40,483 nt of DNA from Alphaproteobacteria bacterium (GTDB lineage Bacteria > Pseudomonadota > Alphaproteobacteria > Micavibrionales > Micavibrionaceae). Below, piece after piece: positions 14,650 through 22,198 of this stretch. The notes beneath the pieces are model-generated. The model searched no databases, had not been told where the DNA came from, and saw only the letters and a list, made by a program, of their open reading frames with translations. Every line of letters begins with the position of its first letter. Position 1 is the first letter of the stretch. Location: NCBI GenBank assembly GCA_016757515.1, contig JAERIN010000010.1:1-40483 (forward strand), given 5' to 3'. A program made the position numbers and the translations under genes.

Positions 14650-16575
14650 GTGGCAACGGACATCCGCACCCTGGCCAACGCGATCCGCGCTCTCACCATG
14701 GATGCGGTGGAGGCCGCCGCGTCGGGCCATCCCGGCATGCCCATGGGCATGGCCGATGCCGCGACCGTGCTTTATACGCAGTTCCTGAAGGTAGACCCCG
14801 CAAAGCCCGACTGGCCCGACCGAGACCGCTTGGTGCTCTCCGCCGGGCACGGCTCTATGCTGCTCTATGCCGCGCACCACCTCTTGGGCTACGCCGCCAT
14901 CACCCTGGACGACATTCGCCATTTCCGCCAGCTGGGCCGCGTCACCGCTGGCCACCCCGAGTATGATACAGCTGCAGGGATAGAGACCACCACCGGCCCC
15001 CTGGGCCAGGGCCTGGCCACCGCCGTCGGCATGGCCATGGCGGAAGCGCGCCTGGCCGCAGAGTACGGCCGGGGCCTTGTGGACCATTACACTTACGTAA
15101 TCGCGGGAGACGGGTGCCTGATGGAGGGCGTGTCGCACGAGGCCGCGTCTTTGGCCGGGCACATGGGCCTTTCGCGCCTCGTCGTGCTGTACGACGACAA
15201 TGGCATCTCCATAGACGGGCCCACGTCTCTGGCCTTCACGGAGGACGTGGGCGGTCGCTTTTCGGCCTATGGCTGGGACGTACAGCGCGTTGACGGGCAC
15301 GACCCGGAGGCTGTGGCGGCAGCGATAGCCACCGCGCGTGAGACCGCAACGCCCTCCCTCATCTGCTGCAAAACCACCATAGGCTTTGGCGCGCCAACCA
15401 AGGGCGGAAGCGCGGGTGTCCACGGCGCACCCCTGGGTACGCAGGAGATCGCCGCAGCGCGCGCGGCGCTGGACTGGCCGCACCCGCCTTTTGTCATCCC
15501 GGACGACATCTTGCAGGCCTGGCGCGCTGCCGGGGCACGGCATAGGCCCGCCCGCACAGCGTGGGAGGAGCGGTATACGGGCAGCCGTTTGGAGCAGGCC
15601 TTGACGGCAGCCCCGAACATCGCTGCGTGCACCGCCACTGCGAAAGCCCAGTTTTGCGCGGAGCGGCCCAAGATCGCCACCCGCGCGGCCTCTGGCCGGG
15701 TGTTGGAACATCTGTTGCCCGCCGTTCCCGCCCTTATCGGTGGCTCTGCGGACCTGACCGGCTCGGTCAACACGCGCGTGAAGGGTATGGAGGCCCGCCA
15801 CATCCACTGGGGCGTGCGGGAGTTCGGCATGGCCGCAGCCATGAACGGCCTGGCCCTCCACGGCCCGTTCATACCCTATGGCGGGACGTTCCTCGTGTTT
15901 TCTGACTACGCCCGCCCGGCCCTGCGCCTCTCCGCCCTCATGGATCAGCGCGTCATATATGTGATGACCCACGATAGCATCGGTCTGGGCGAGGACGGCC
16001 CCACGCACCAGCCCGTGGAGCACCTGGCGTCCTTGCGCGCTATGCCAGGGATGCGGGTTTTGCGTCCCTGCGACGGCGTGGAGACCGCCGAGTGCTGGGA
16101 ACTGGCCCTCGCGCACCAAGGGCCATCCACTCTGTCCCTCTCGCGCCAGGGCTTGCCCACGCTGCGCGAGGATAGCGCCGACAATCTGTGCGCCCGCGGG
16201 GCATATGTCTTGCGCGAGACGGGGTCGGAGCCCGCCGTCACCCTGTTCGCCACGGGATCAGAGGTGGCCATCGCCCTCCAGGCGTATGAGGTTTTGGCCA
16301 GTGACATTGCAGTGCGGCTCGTGTCCGTGCCGTGCGCGGAGCTGTTCTGGGGGCAAGACAGCGCGTACATCCAGTCCCTCATCTGCACCAAGAGCGTCAA
16401 GGTCGCGGTGGAGGCAGGCGTGCGCCAGGGGTGGGAGCGGTTCATCGGCCCGCACGGCACGTTCATCGGCATGGACGGCTTCGGCGCCAGCGCGCCCGCG
16501 GGCGACCTCTATCGCCATTTCGGCATCACCGCCGAGGCGGTCGTGGACGCGGTGCGCATGCGCCTAGCCGCATAG
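14650..16575 (+). CDS. tkt: Transketolase
   Basis: Thiamine-diphosphate enzyme that moves two-carbon units between sugar phosphates in the pentose phosphate pathway. Landmarks: LANAIRALTMDAVEAAASGHPG at the N-terminus, SAGHGSMLLYAAHHLLGY, TTGPLGQGLATAVGMA, and the ThDP/metal motif GDGCLMEGVSHEAASLAG ending in YDDNGISIDG. The C-terminal half holds RHIHWGVREFGMAAAMNGL, with the catalytic Glu, and HDSIGLGEDGPTHQP. The GTG at 14650 gives 641 residues and puts VATDIRTLANAIRAL at the start, matching family N-termini; an upstream ATG inside dotF would add 37 unrelated residues. No clear ribosome-binding site. It directly follows dotF but has no functional link to secretion. Confidence 0.95.
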   Translation: MATDIRTLANAIRALTMDAVEAAASGHPGMPMGMADAATVLYTQFLKVDPAKPDWPDRDRLVLSAGHGSMLLYAAHHLLGYAAITLDDIRHFRQLGRVTAGHPEYDTAAGIETTTGPLGQGLATAVGMAMAEARLAAEYGRGLVDHYTYVIAGDGCLMEGVSHEAASLAGHMGLSRLVVLYDDNGISIDGPTSLAFTEDVGGRFSAYGWDVQRVDGHDPEAVAAAIATARETATPSLICCKTTIGFGAPTKGGSAGVHGAPLGTQEIAAARAALDWPHPPFVIPDDILQAWRAAGARHRPARTAWEERYTGSRLEQALTAAPNIAACTATAKAQFCAERPKIATRAASGRVLEHLLPAVPALIGGSADLTGSVNTRVKGMEARHIHWGVREFGMAAAMNGLALHGPFIPYGGTFLVFSDYARPALRLSALMDQRVIYVMTHDSIGLGEDGPTHQPVEHLASLRAMPGMRVLRPCDGVETAECWELALAHQGPSTLSLSRQGLPTLREDSADNLCARGAYVLRETGSEPAVTLFATGSEVAIALQAYEVLASDIAVRLVSVPCAELFWGQDSAYIQSLICTKSVKVAVEAGVRQGWERFIGPHGTFIGMDGFGASAPAGDLYRHFGITAEAVVDAVRMRLAA

Positions 16576-16577
16576 GG

Positions 16578-16943
16578 ATGCACGCCACCCGCGCCGCGCA
16601 GAAGACGCTTGTCCGCCTGACCACGCGCGCGGAGTTCGTGCACCTGAACAAAGCCGGGCGCAAGTGGACGGCGCGGAGCTTGGTGGTGCAGGTCGCCCCC
16701 GGGGCACCGGGCCGCACGCACCTGGGCCTGACCGTCACAAAGCGGGTGGACAAGCGCGCGGTGGTCCGCAACCGCATCCGCCGCCGCCTGCGCGCCGCCG
16801 CAGTGGACACCCTGCCCGGACGCCTGCCCCCTGGCACGGACATTGTGCTCATCGGGCGGTCCAGCACCTTGGCCGCGCCTTATGCGACTCTATGCGCTGA
16901 CCTGAGGTGGTGCCTAAAGCGCCTGGGTCTGGACGCGTCCTAG
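16578..16943 (+). CDS. rnpA: Ribonuclease P protein component
   Basis: Binds the catalytic RNA of RNase P and helps it process tRNA 5' ends. The 121-residue basic protein shows the family core: LTTRAEFVHLNKAGRKWTAR, RTHLGLTVTKRVDKRAVVRN and the signature RNRIRRRLR (residues 64-72), ending in DLRWCLKRLGL. The ATG lies 2 bp after the tkt stop, so it depends on upstream transcription. rnpA normally sits between rpmH and yidD/yidC beside the origin region; none of those genes is here. It converges with the next gene and overlaps it by 4 bp. Confidence 0.92.
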   Translation: MHATRAAQKTLVRLTTRAEFVHLNKAGRKWTARSLVVQVAPGAPGRTHLGLTVTKRVDKRAVVRNRIRRRLRAAAVDTLPGRLPPGTDIVLIGRSSTLAAPYATLCADLRWCLKRLGLDAS

Positions 16944-17485
16944 GCGTCCTCGGACCCCACAGCCTCCAGCAGGCGCGCGATGGCGGCCGCCTCGCCTGGG
17001 CTGACATGTGCCGCGCTGGGGGCTGCTGCCCGCCCGGCTCCAAGGAGCCTCGCGAAAAGGCCGGGCTTTTTGTGGTCGTCCAACAGAGCGTCGTGCTCCC
17101 CCGCCGCCCGGCCTACGGTCCGCGCGATATGCCCCACGGCAGCGCGCCAGGCGCGCCTTTCGGTCTTGTCTGCCCCCTGCGCCCGCAAGGCCGCAGTCGC
17201 CTTCGCGATCTCGTCCGGCGCGGTGAAGGCCCGCGTCTGCCACTCCGGCCACTCGCCCCGTGCGTCCAGGGCCCGCCGCGCGATCTCCGCCACGACCAGG
17301 GCCTGCGTCCATGTGCCCTTTTCCACATCAGCCAGAGCGCGGCGCAGGCCCGCGTCCTCCGCCGCGTCATCGGCCTCCCCCGGCGCGTCCTCTGCCTCTG
17401 CGACATACAGCCCCGCGAGGACCAGCGCCCGCGCAGCGGCCTCTGCCTCTGCCTCGGGCCAGGTGCTTAGAAGTCGTGCGGGCAT
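16940..17485 (-). CDS. Alanine-rich hypothetical protein
   Basis: A 181-residue soluble, acidic, alanine-rich protein that I do not recognise. It is mainly helical by composition: MPARLLSTWPEAEAEAAARAL, then ADVEKGTWTQALVVAEIARRAL, EWPEWQTRAFTAPDEIA and a C-terminal SPGEAAAIARLLEAV helix. No signal peptide, membrane segment or catalytic motif is evident. The coding frame is supported by a good ribosome-binding site (AAGGAAGG, about 8 bp before ATG 17485) and by tail-to-tail packing with rnpA. It is divergent from lepB, 86 bp away. Confidence 0.7.
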   Translation of the reverse strand: MPARLLSTWPEAEAEAAARALVLAGLYVAEAEDAPGEADDAAEDAGLRRALADVEKGTWTQALVVAEIARRALDARGEWPEWQTRAFTAPDEIAKATAALRAQGADKTERRAWRAAVGHIARTVGRAAGEHDALLDDHKKPGLFARLLGAGRAAAPSAAHVSPGEAAAIARLLEAVGSEDA

Positions 17486-17535
17486 TGCGTGGCCTTCCTT
17501 CCTGTGGGGGCTATGTTAGCCCCGACCCGGCACTC

Positions 17536-17564
17536 TTGCCAGACACAAATGGATGGTTTATACA
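17536..17564 (+). promoter_or_regulatory. Promoter giving a probable leaderless lepB mRNA
   Basis: TTGCCA (17536-17541), exactly 17 bp, TATACA (17559-17564), then 7 bp to ATG 17572. No Shine-Dalgarno sequence lies between. Confidence 0.7.
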
Positions 17565-17571
17565 CCCCCGC

Positions 17572-18339
17572 ATGGACACAAAACCCACACTGAAGGAAGA
17601 GTTTGGTGAGGTGGGGCGCACCCTAGCCTGGGCCATTCTCATCGCCCTTGTCTTCCGCTCGCTCTTGTTTGAGCCCTTCTCCATCCCCAGCGGCTCTATG
17701 TACCCCACACTTATGGTTGGGGACTATGTCTTTGTGAACAAACCCGCCTATGGCTGGGGACGGTACTCCTTTCCCCTGGGCTTCATCCCCTTTGAGGGCC
17801 GGATTTTCCCCGCAGAGCCACAGCGAGGGGATGTTGTGGTGTTCAAGCGGTCCCAGAATACCTGGGGCCATCCCTATATAAAACGCATTGTGGCCCTGCC
17901 GGGAGAGGAGGTGCAGATGCGCGGCGGGCGCCTGTACATCAACGGGCGGGAGGTCCCGCGCGAGGTTTTGGGTGCGCGGCGGTTTGTGACGGACGACGGG
18001 CAGGCGGTGGACGTCCTGGCCTATACGGAGACGCTGCCTGGCGGCGTGCGGCATGCGATATACGAGCGGAGCGATGACGCGCCCCTGGACAACACGGAGG
18101 TTTATAAGGTGCCTGAGGGACACTATTTCCTCATGGGAGACAACCGGGACCACTCTCAGGACAGCCGGGTTGTCTGGGCGCAGGGGCCCGTGCCAGCGGG
18201 GAACATCGTGGGCCGGGCGGACGTCATCTTTTTTTCCCTTGGCGGGTCTATATTCAAGCTGTGGGAATGGCCCTGGACCCTGCGCCCAGGGCGTTTTTTC
18301 ACAAGTCTTGCCCCCGAGCGGGCCCAGAAGGCCGACTGA
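17572..18339 (+). CDS. lepB: Signal peptidase I
   Basis: Inner-membrane serine protease that removes Sec and Tat signal peptides. The 255-residue protein has one N-terminal helix (LAWAILIALVFRSLLF), then the catalytic box SIPSGSMYPTL with Ser42. The box with the general base Lys104 is GHPYIKRIVALPGE, and the family's C-terminal box MGDNRDHSQDSR follows. Membership is unambiguous. In proteobacteria lepB usually lies next to rnc and era; here it is next to infA. The ATG at 17572 is fixed by the promoter just upstream. Confidence 0.96.
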   Translation: MDTKPTLKEEFGEVGRTLAWAILIALVFRSLLFEPFSIPSGSMYPTLMVGDYVFVNKPAYGWGRYSFPLGFIPFEGRIFPAEPQRGDVVVFKRSQNTWGHPYIKRIVALPGEEVQMRGGRLYINGREVPREVLGARRFVTDDGQAVDVLAYTETLPGGVRHAIYERSDDAPLDNTEVYKVPEGHYFLMGDNRDHSQDSRVVWAQGPVPAGNIVGRADVIFFSLGGSIFKLWEWPWTLRPGRFFTSLAPERAQKAD

Positions 18340-18346
18340 CGCGGGC

Positions 18347-18375
18347 TTGCGCTCCACCGGGGAAGGGTGTAAACA
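18347..18375 (+). promoter_or_regulatory. Promoter giving a probable leaderless infA mRNA
   Basis: TTGCGC (18347-18352), 17-bp spacer, TAAACA (18370-18375), then 6 bp to ATG 18382. The spacer contains GGAAGGG, but it lies upstream of the predicted start of transcription. Confidence 0.6.
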
Positions 18376-18381
18376 CGGGCC

Positions 18382-18600
18382 ATGGCCAAAGAAGAGCTTT
18401 TGGAGTTTAAGGGCGTGGTGAAGGAGCTCATGCCCAACGCTATGTTCCGCGTGGTGCTGGAAAACGGGCATGAGATCGTTGCGCACACAGCGGGGAAGAT
18501 GCGCAAGCACCGCATTCGCGTCCTCGCGGGGGATACCGTGACGGTGGAGATGACTCCCTACGACCTGACTAAAGGCCGGGTTGTGTATAGGGAGAAATAG
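18382..18600 (+). CDS. infA: Translation initiation factor IF-1
   Basis: Small OB-fold protein (72 residues) that occupies the ribosomal A site during initiation. It has the classic layout [60 protein letters not shown]. The cdd start follows within 5 bp. The infA-maf neighbourhood is common in alphaproteobacteria, here with cdd inserted. Confidence 0.98.
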   Translation: MAKEELLEFKGVVKELMPNAMFRVVLENGHEIVAHTAGKMRKHRIRVLAGDTVTVEMTPYDLTKGRVVYREK

Positions 18601-18604
18601 GCCC

Positions 18605-18994
18605 GTGAACGACGCGGACCTCATAGCCCGCGCGCAGGCTGTGGTGAATCCCCGGAAACTCTCTCCCATGGCGGAGGCCGGGGGTGTGGGCGCGGCCCTC
18701 GTGACCCCTGCGGGGAATGTCTATGTTGGCGTGTGCATAGAGACTCAGTCTGCAATTATGTGCGCCGAGCGGGCGGCCATCGCGGCCATGGTGACGGCGG
18801 GTGAGAGCCGGATAACCACCATCGTGGCCGTGGACTGGGACGGTGAGATCCTGCCCCCCTGCGGCGTGTGCCGGGAGTTTATCTGGCAGGTCCACGAGGC
18901 CAACCGCGCCGCGCGCGTGCTCCTGCCCGGCGGGGCCAGCGCTACGCTGGCCGAACTCCTCCCCCACCACTGGTGGCGGCATGGCGGCGGATAG
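18605..18994 (+). CDS. cdd: Cytidine deaminase-family enzyme
   Basis: Zinc hydrolase of pyrimidine salvage that deaminates cytidine or deoxycytidine. The 129-residue protein has both zinc motifs: CAER (Cys53, Glu55 as proton shuttle) and PCGVCRE (Cys86, Cys89). AAGGVGAAL-like and GNVYVGVCIETQSA segments correspond to the substrate-binding region of small tetrameric enzymes. It starts with GTG and ends with an Arg/Gly tail (HHWWRHGGG). A blasticidin-S-deaminase-like specificity cannot be excluded. The last 14 bp overlap maf. Cotranscription infA-cdd-maf is likely. Confidence 0.85.
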   Translation: MNDADLIARAQAVVNPRKLSPMAEAGGVGAALVTPAGNVYVGVCIETQSAIMCAERAAIAAMVTAGESRITTIVAVDWDGEILPPCGVCREFIWQVHEANRAARVLLPGGASATLAELLPHHWWRHGGG

Positions 18995-19562
18995 GGCCCC
19001 CCTCATCCTGGCCTCGGCCTCGCCCCGGCGGCTGGCGCTGTTGGCGCAGGTTGGCATTACCCCGGATGAGACCCTTGCGCCGGAGGTGGATGAGACCCCG
19101 TTACGGGGCGAGATGCCCCGTTCCTGCGCCTTACGCCTGGCGGAGGCCAAGGCGCGGGTGGCGCTGCGCCCGGGGGCGTATGTCCTGGCCGGAGACACGG
19201 TCGTGGCCCGTGGGCGGCGCGTTCTGGACAAGCCCGCAGATGCAGACGCGGCGCGCGCTCACATGGCCCTCCTCTCAGGCCGGCGGCACCATGTCTGGGG
19301 CGGCATTGCCCTGGTGTGCCCGTCCGGCCGGGTGTTCACCCGCGTTGTGGACACGGTGGTGCGGTTTAAGCGCCTGTCCGCGCACGAGATAGAGCGCTAT
19401 ATCCAAAGCGGAGAGTGGGCGGGCGTGGCTGGGGCCTACGCCATACAGGGCAGGGCAGGGGCCTTTGTGGCCGCAGTCAACGGCTCCCCCACTAACGTCG
19501 TGGGCCTGTGCGTGCACACGACGTGCAAAATGCTAGAGGGGGCGGGGTACCCATGCGCGTAG
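18981..19562 (+). CDS. maf: Maf-family nucleoside triphosphate pyrophosphatase
   Basis: House-cleaning enzyme that hydrolyses non-canonical or modified nucleoside triphosphates. The 193-residue protein opens with ILASASPRRLALLAQVG (the SxSxxR phosphate-binding motif) and has the acidic VDETPLR, AGDTVVA and GGIALV segments. It ends with YAIQGRAGAFVAAVNGSPTNVVGL, all diagnostic for Maf. The start overlaps cdd by 14 bp and the end overlaps the next gene by 10 bp. Confidence 0.95.
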   Translation: MAADRAPLILASASPRRLALLAQVGITPDETLAPEVDETPLRGEMPRSCALRLAEAKARVALRPGAYVLAGDTVVARGRRVLDKPADADAARAHMALLSGRRHHVWGGIALVCPSGRVFTRVVDTVVRFKRLSAHEIERYIQSGEWAGVAGAYAIQGRAGAFVAAVNGSPTNVVGLCVHTTCKMLEGAGYPCA

Positions 19563-20863
19563 CGCTCATATTTCTCTTGTGCCTGCTCTGCGCACCGGTA
19601 GCGGCGCAGAGCCTGCCCACCATCCGGGATGCAGAGATAGAGGCCGCGCTGGACCGCTGGTCGGCCCCCCTTGTGCAGGCCGCTGGGATGAGGCCGGGCG
19701 CGGTGCGCCTTATCATTGTGAACGGGGACGACGTCAACGCCTTTGTCGCAGGCGGGGCCAATATTTTTCTCTACACCGGCCTGCTGCTGGAGGCGCATGG
19801 GCCAGAAGAAGTCGCGGGCGTCATCGCGCACGAGCTGGGCCACATCGCGGGTGGGCATCTCATCGTGGGTCGCGAGGAAGCCAAGAGCGCCATGTATAAG
19901 GCCATGCTGGCGCAGGCTCTGGGCCTTGCCGCTGCTGCTGCGGGCGGACGGGCGGACGCTGCTGTGGCGGCGGGGGCAATCGGGCAGCAGATGGCCGGGC
20001 GGGGATTCCTCGCGCACTCCCGCACGCAGGAGAGCGGTGCAGACCAAGCTGCCTTGACCTTCATGGCCCGCGCTGGGCAAGACCCAACGGGCTTGTACAC
20101 CTTCCTGGATCACCTGGACGGCCTCCACCCCGCCCGGGACACCCCCGGCGCGGCCTACACCACCACACACCCCCTCACGCCTGCGCGACTGGCGGCGCTT
20201 GAGGATCGTACGAAGGCCTCTCCCCATGCGGGGCGGGGTATGGATCCGGCGGAGGTGGAGGTGTTCGCGCGGGTCCAGGCCAAGCTCTTGGGCTTCCTGC
20301 ACCCCCAGCGCGTTATGAGCGCCCCCGCGCGCGACCCCAGCTTTGCCCAGTCTTATGCTCGGGCGATCGCCCTGTGGCGCACGGGACACATCTCTGACGC
20401 CTTGTCCTGGACGGATGACCTTTTGGCGCAGGAGCCGCGAAACCCCTATATTCTTGAACTCAAAGGGCAAATACTTCTTGAATCGGGAAATCCGGCACAG
20501 GCTGTGCCGCTCTATGCCCGCGCCGTGCGCGTTGCCCCGAAAGCCAGCCTTATCCGCCTGGCCTATGGCCATGCCCTGCTTGAGTCTGGGGACGCCAAGG
20601 CGGCTATATCCCCGCTCGCCCGTGCTGCGCGGGAGGAGCCAGAGACGCCCCTGGTGCAGCGCCTTTTGGCCACAGCCTATGGCCGTACGGGGGACAAGGC
20701 CCGCGCGGACCTGCACCTCGCGGAAGAGGCCGCCCTCCTGGGCCGGAAGAGTGAGGCTATCCGTCTGGCGCAGGCGGCTTTGAGGGTCCTGCCTCCCGGC
20801 TCTGCCGGAGCAACACGCGCCCAGGACCTCTTGGCCACGCTGGGAGACGAGGCGGAGCGGTGA
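19553..20863 (+). CDS. Periplasmic M48 metalloprotease with TPR repeats, BepA-like
   Basis: The 436-residue protein has a signal peptide (VALIFLLCLLCAPVAA), so it is periplasmic. The zinc site HELGH (residues 93-97) lies in EEVAGVIAHELGHIAGGH, with a third ligand likely in RTQESGADQAAL. The remaining half is TPR-like: AIALWRTGHISDAL, GQILLESGNPAQAVPLYARAV, YGHALLESGDAKAAISPL and a last helical pair. BepA/YfgC-type proteases with this layout degrade or assist outer-membrane assembly intermediates such as LptD. The ATG at 19553 overlaps maf by 10 bp and directly begins the signal peptide. It is the last gene of the infA-cdd-maf run. Confidence 0.9.
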   Translation: MRVALIFLLCLLCAPVAAQSLPTIRDAEIEAALDRWSAPLVQAAGMRPGAVRLIIVNGDDVNAFVAGGANIFLYTGLLLEAHGPEEVAGVIAHELGHIAGGHLIVGREEAKSAMYKAMLAQALGLAAAAAGGRADAAVAAGAIGQQMAGRGFLAHSRTQESGADQAALTFMARAGQDPTGLYTFLDHLDGLHPARDTPGAAYTTTHPLTPARLAALEDRTKASPHAGRGMDPAEVEVFARVQAKLLGFLHPQRVMSAPARDPSFAQSYARAIALWRTGHISDALSWTDDLLAQEPRNPYILELKGQILLESGNPAQAVPLYARAVRVAPKASLIRLAYGHALLESGDAKAAISPLARAAREEPETPLVQRLLATAYGRTGDKARADLHLAEEAALLGRKSEAIRLAQAALRVLPPGSAGATRAQDLLATLGDEAER

Positions 20864-20951
20864 CCGCCGGGGCGTGGCTTGCGCGGTGCGCCTCGGCGGC
20901 GATAGGCTTGCGCACATGTCGTCGCCGTTCGCCGGACCAGTATACACGGCC

Positions 20952-20998
20952 AAAGGCGCGCCGTTTTTGCCAATAACACAATGAAAAAGAGCGCCTTT
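20952..20998. terminator. Bipartite stem-loop, likely bidirectional terminator
   Basis: AAAGGCGC (20952-20959) pairs with GCGCCTTT (20991-20998), and inside it TTTTT pairs with AAAAA around a 15-base loop. The 3' arm runs into TTTTCCC on the plus strand. It lies about 90 bp after the protease stop, between convergent genes. Confidence 0.5.
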
Positions 20999-21154
20999 TC
21001 CCTTATATCCGTGTGCTACACCCTCTGCACCGCCCTTTCCAGGGTTAAAAATAGCCGTCTATAACAGCATAGCTCCAGTTTATTGTTCTCTTATAGTTTA
21101 GAGCCATTTTTAAAATGCACTATGTCCGGGTCGGGGCCCGCCGGGTGCAGCCAC

Positions 21155-21352
21155 AATGGCGGCACAGCGGTAGCGCGAGGGTGGCTGGGCGGTGGCCGGG
21201 CGGTATCACGGCGGTATCACGGCGGTGGCCGGGCGGTATCACGGCGGTGGCGCGACTCGGGCGCTTCCCGGGTTCTAGGGCCCTTCCCAGGATATTGAGT
21301 ATACAACATTTTCGCGCGGATACGGGGGTGTGTTATGCTGCGGTGCAGCATA
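21155..21352 (+). repeat. 11-bp phased repeat element, copy B (best copy)
   Basis: Nine contiguous 11-bp units: the first three are degenerate (21155-21187), then GGCGGTGGCCG, GGCGGTATCAC, GGCGGTATCAC, GGCGGTGGCCG, GGCGGTATCAC and GGCGGTGGCGC (21188-21253). A TATACAAC box follows at 21300 within GAGTATACAACATTTT. Exactly 38 bp later is CTGC inside the perfect palindrome TATGCTGCGGTGCAGCATA (21334-21352). The gap 20864-21419 lies between two genes that both end into it, so no flanking gene needs a promoter here. Its first part (20940-21110) is noticeably AT-rich, with a TTTCCA, 18 bp, TATAAC promoter-like pair near 21036-21065. No reading frame or RNA family was recognised. Confidence 0.82.
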
Positions 21353-21419
21353 GATCTGGGCCCCAGACCCGGCCATTGATCGGCTCCGGACCAAAACGCG
21401 CGGCGGGGTGTGGGTGCGC

Positions 21420-22130
21420 TTATGCGGCGGCCAGCACCTCCGCCTGCGCGGCGGAGAGATGGGCACAGCCGGTGTGCGCGAGGGCAAGAAGGGCCGCGAA
21501 GTCCGCATCGGCGAAGGTCCCCTCCTCCGCCGTGGCCTGCACGTCCACCAGGCCCCCCGCGCCGGTGATGACAAAGTTCGCGTCAGCCTGGGCCGCCGCG
21601 TCCTCTGCGTAGTCCAGGTCCAGCACGGGCCGGCCGCCCCACAGGCCGCACGAAACCGCCGCCACGCTGCACACCGGTGCCACCTTTATGCCCCGCAGCG
21701 CGATCGCCAGGGCCACATAGCCCCCCGTGATGGCCGCCGTGCGCGTGCCCCCGTCTGCCTGCAGCACGTCGCAGTCCACGCGGACTTGCCGCTCGCCCAG
21801 CCGCGTGAGGTCCACCGCCGCGCGCAGGGCCCGGCCAATCAGGCGCTGTATCTCTTGTGTGCGTCCGCTCTGCTTGCCGCGCGCGGCCTCTCGGTCCGTG
21901 CGCGTGTTGGTCGCGCGGGGGAGCATCCCGTACTCCGCCGTCACCCAGCCCCGGCCCTTGCCCTTCAGCCAGGGCGGCACGCGCGTCTCCACAGTCGCGG
22001 TGCAAAGGACGTGCGTGTTGCCGAACATGACCAAGCAAGAGCCCTCGGCGTGCATAGACACACCCACCTCAAGGGTCACGGGCCGCAGCGCATCCGGTGC
22101 GCGGCCAGAGGGGCGGGCGAACTCAACCAT
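21420..22130 (-). CDS. rph: Ribonuclease PH
   Basis: Phosphorolytic 3'-5' exoribonuclease that trims tRNA 3' ends. The 236-residue protein shows the family path: [56 protein letters not shown], and [22 protein letters not shown] with the phosphate-site residues. It ends with [26 protein letters not shown] 22130 is preferred over the GTG just before it, since [13 protein letters not shown] matches family starts. In many alphaproteobacteria rph is next to hrcA; here hrcA is 17 kb away. Confidence 0.96.
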   Translation of the reverse strand: MVEFARPSGRAPDALRPVTLEVGVSMHAEGSCLVMFGNTHVLCTATVETRVPPWLKGKGRGWVTAEYGMLPRATNTRTDREAARGKQSGRTQEIQRLIGRALRAAVDLTRLGERQVRVDCDVLQADGGTRTAAITGGYVALAIALRGIKVAPVCSVAAVSCGLWGGRPVLDLDYAEDAAAQADANFVITGAGGLVDVQATAEEGTFADADFAALLALAHTGCAHLSAAQAEVLAAA

Positions 22131-22138
22131 CACCGGGC

Positions 22139-22167
22139 ACTATGCCCTGGAGAGCCCCGCGCGTCCA
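22139..22167 (-). promoter_or_regulatory. Predicted near-leaderless rph promoter
   Basis: On the minus strand: TGGACG (22162-22167), 17 bp, CATAGT (22139-22144), then 8 bp to ATG 22130. Confidence 0.45.
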
Positions 22168-22198
22168 CCCGCCTTTTGTGCCCTGTTGGTCCCCAGCA

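Noticed and set aside
14512-16119. 535-codon minus-strand frame opposite tkt
   Set aside because: Shadow of transketolase; composition shows no domain and no ribosome-binding site was found.
19436-20953. 505-codon minus-strand frame opposite maf and the M48 protease
   Set aside because: Antisense shadow; the plus strand has a signal peptide, HELGH and TPRs.
21155-21253. Plasmid-type iterons of a replication origin
   Set aside because: No rep gene, no DnaA box recognised and units shorter than usual iterons; the element occurs at three chromosomal-looking sites.
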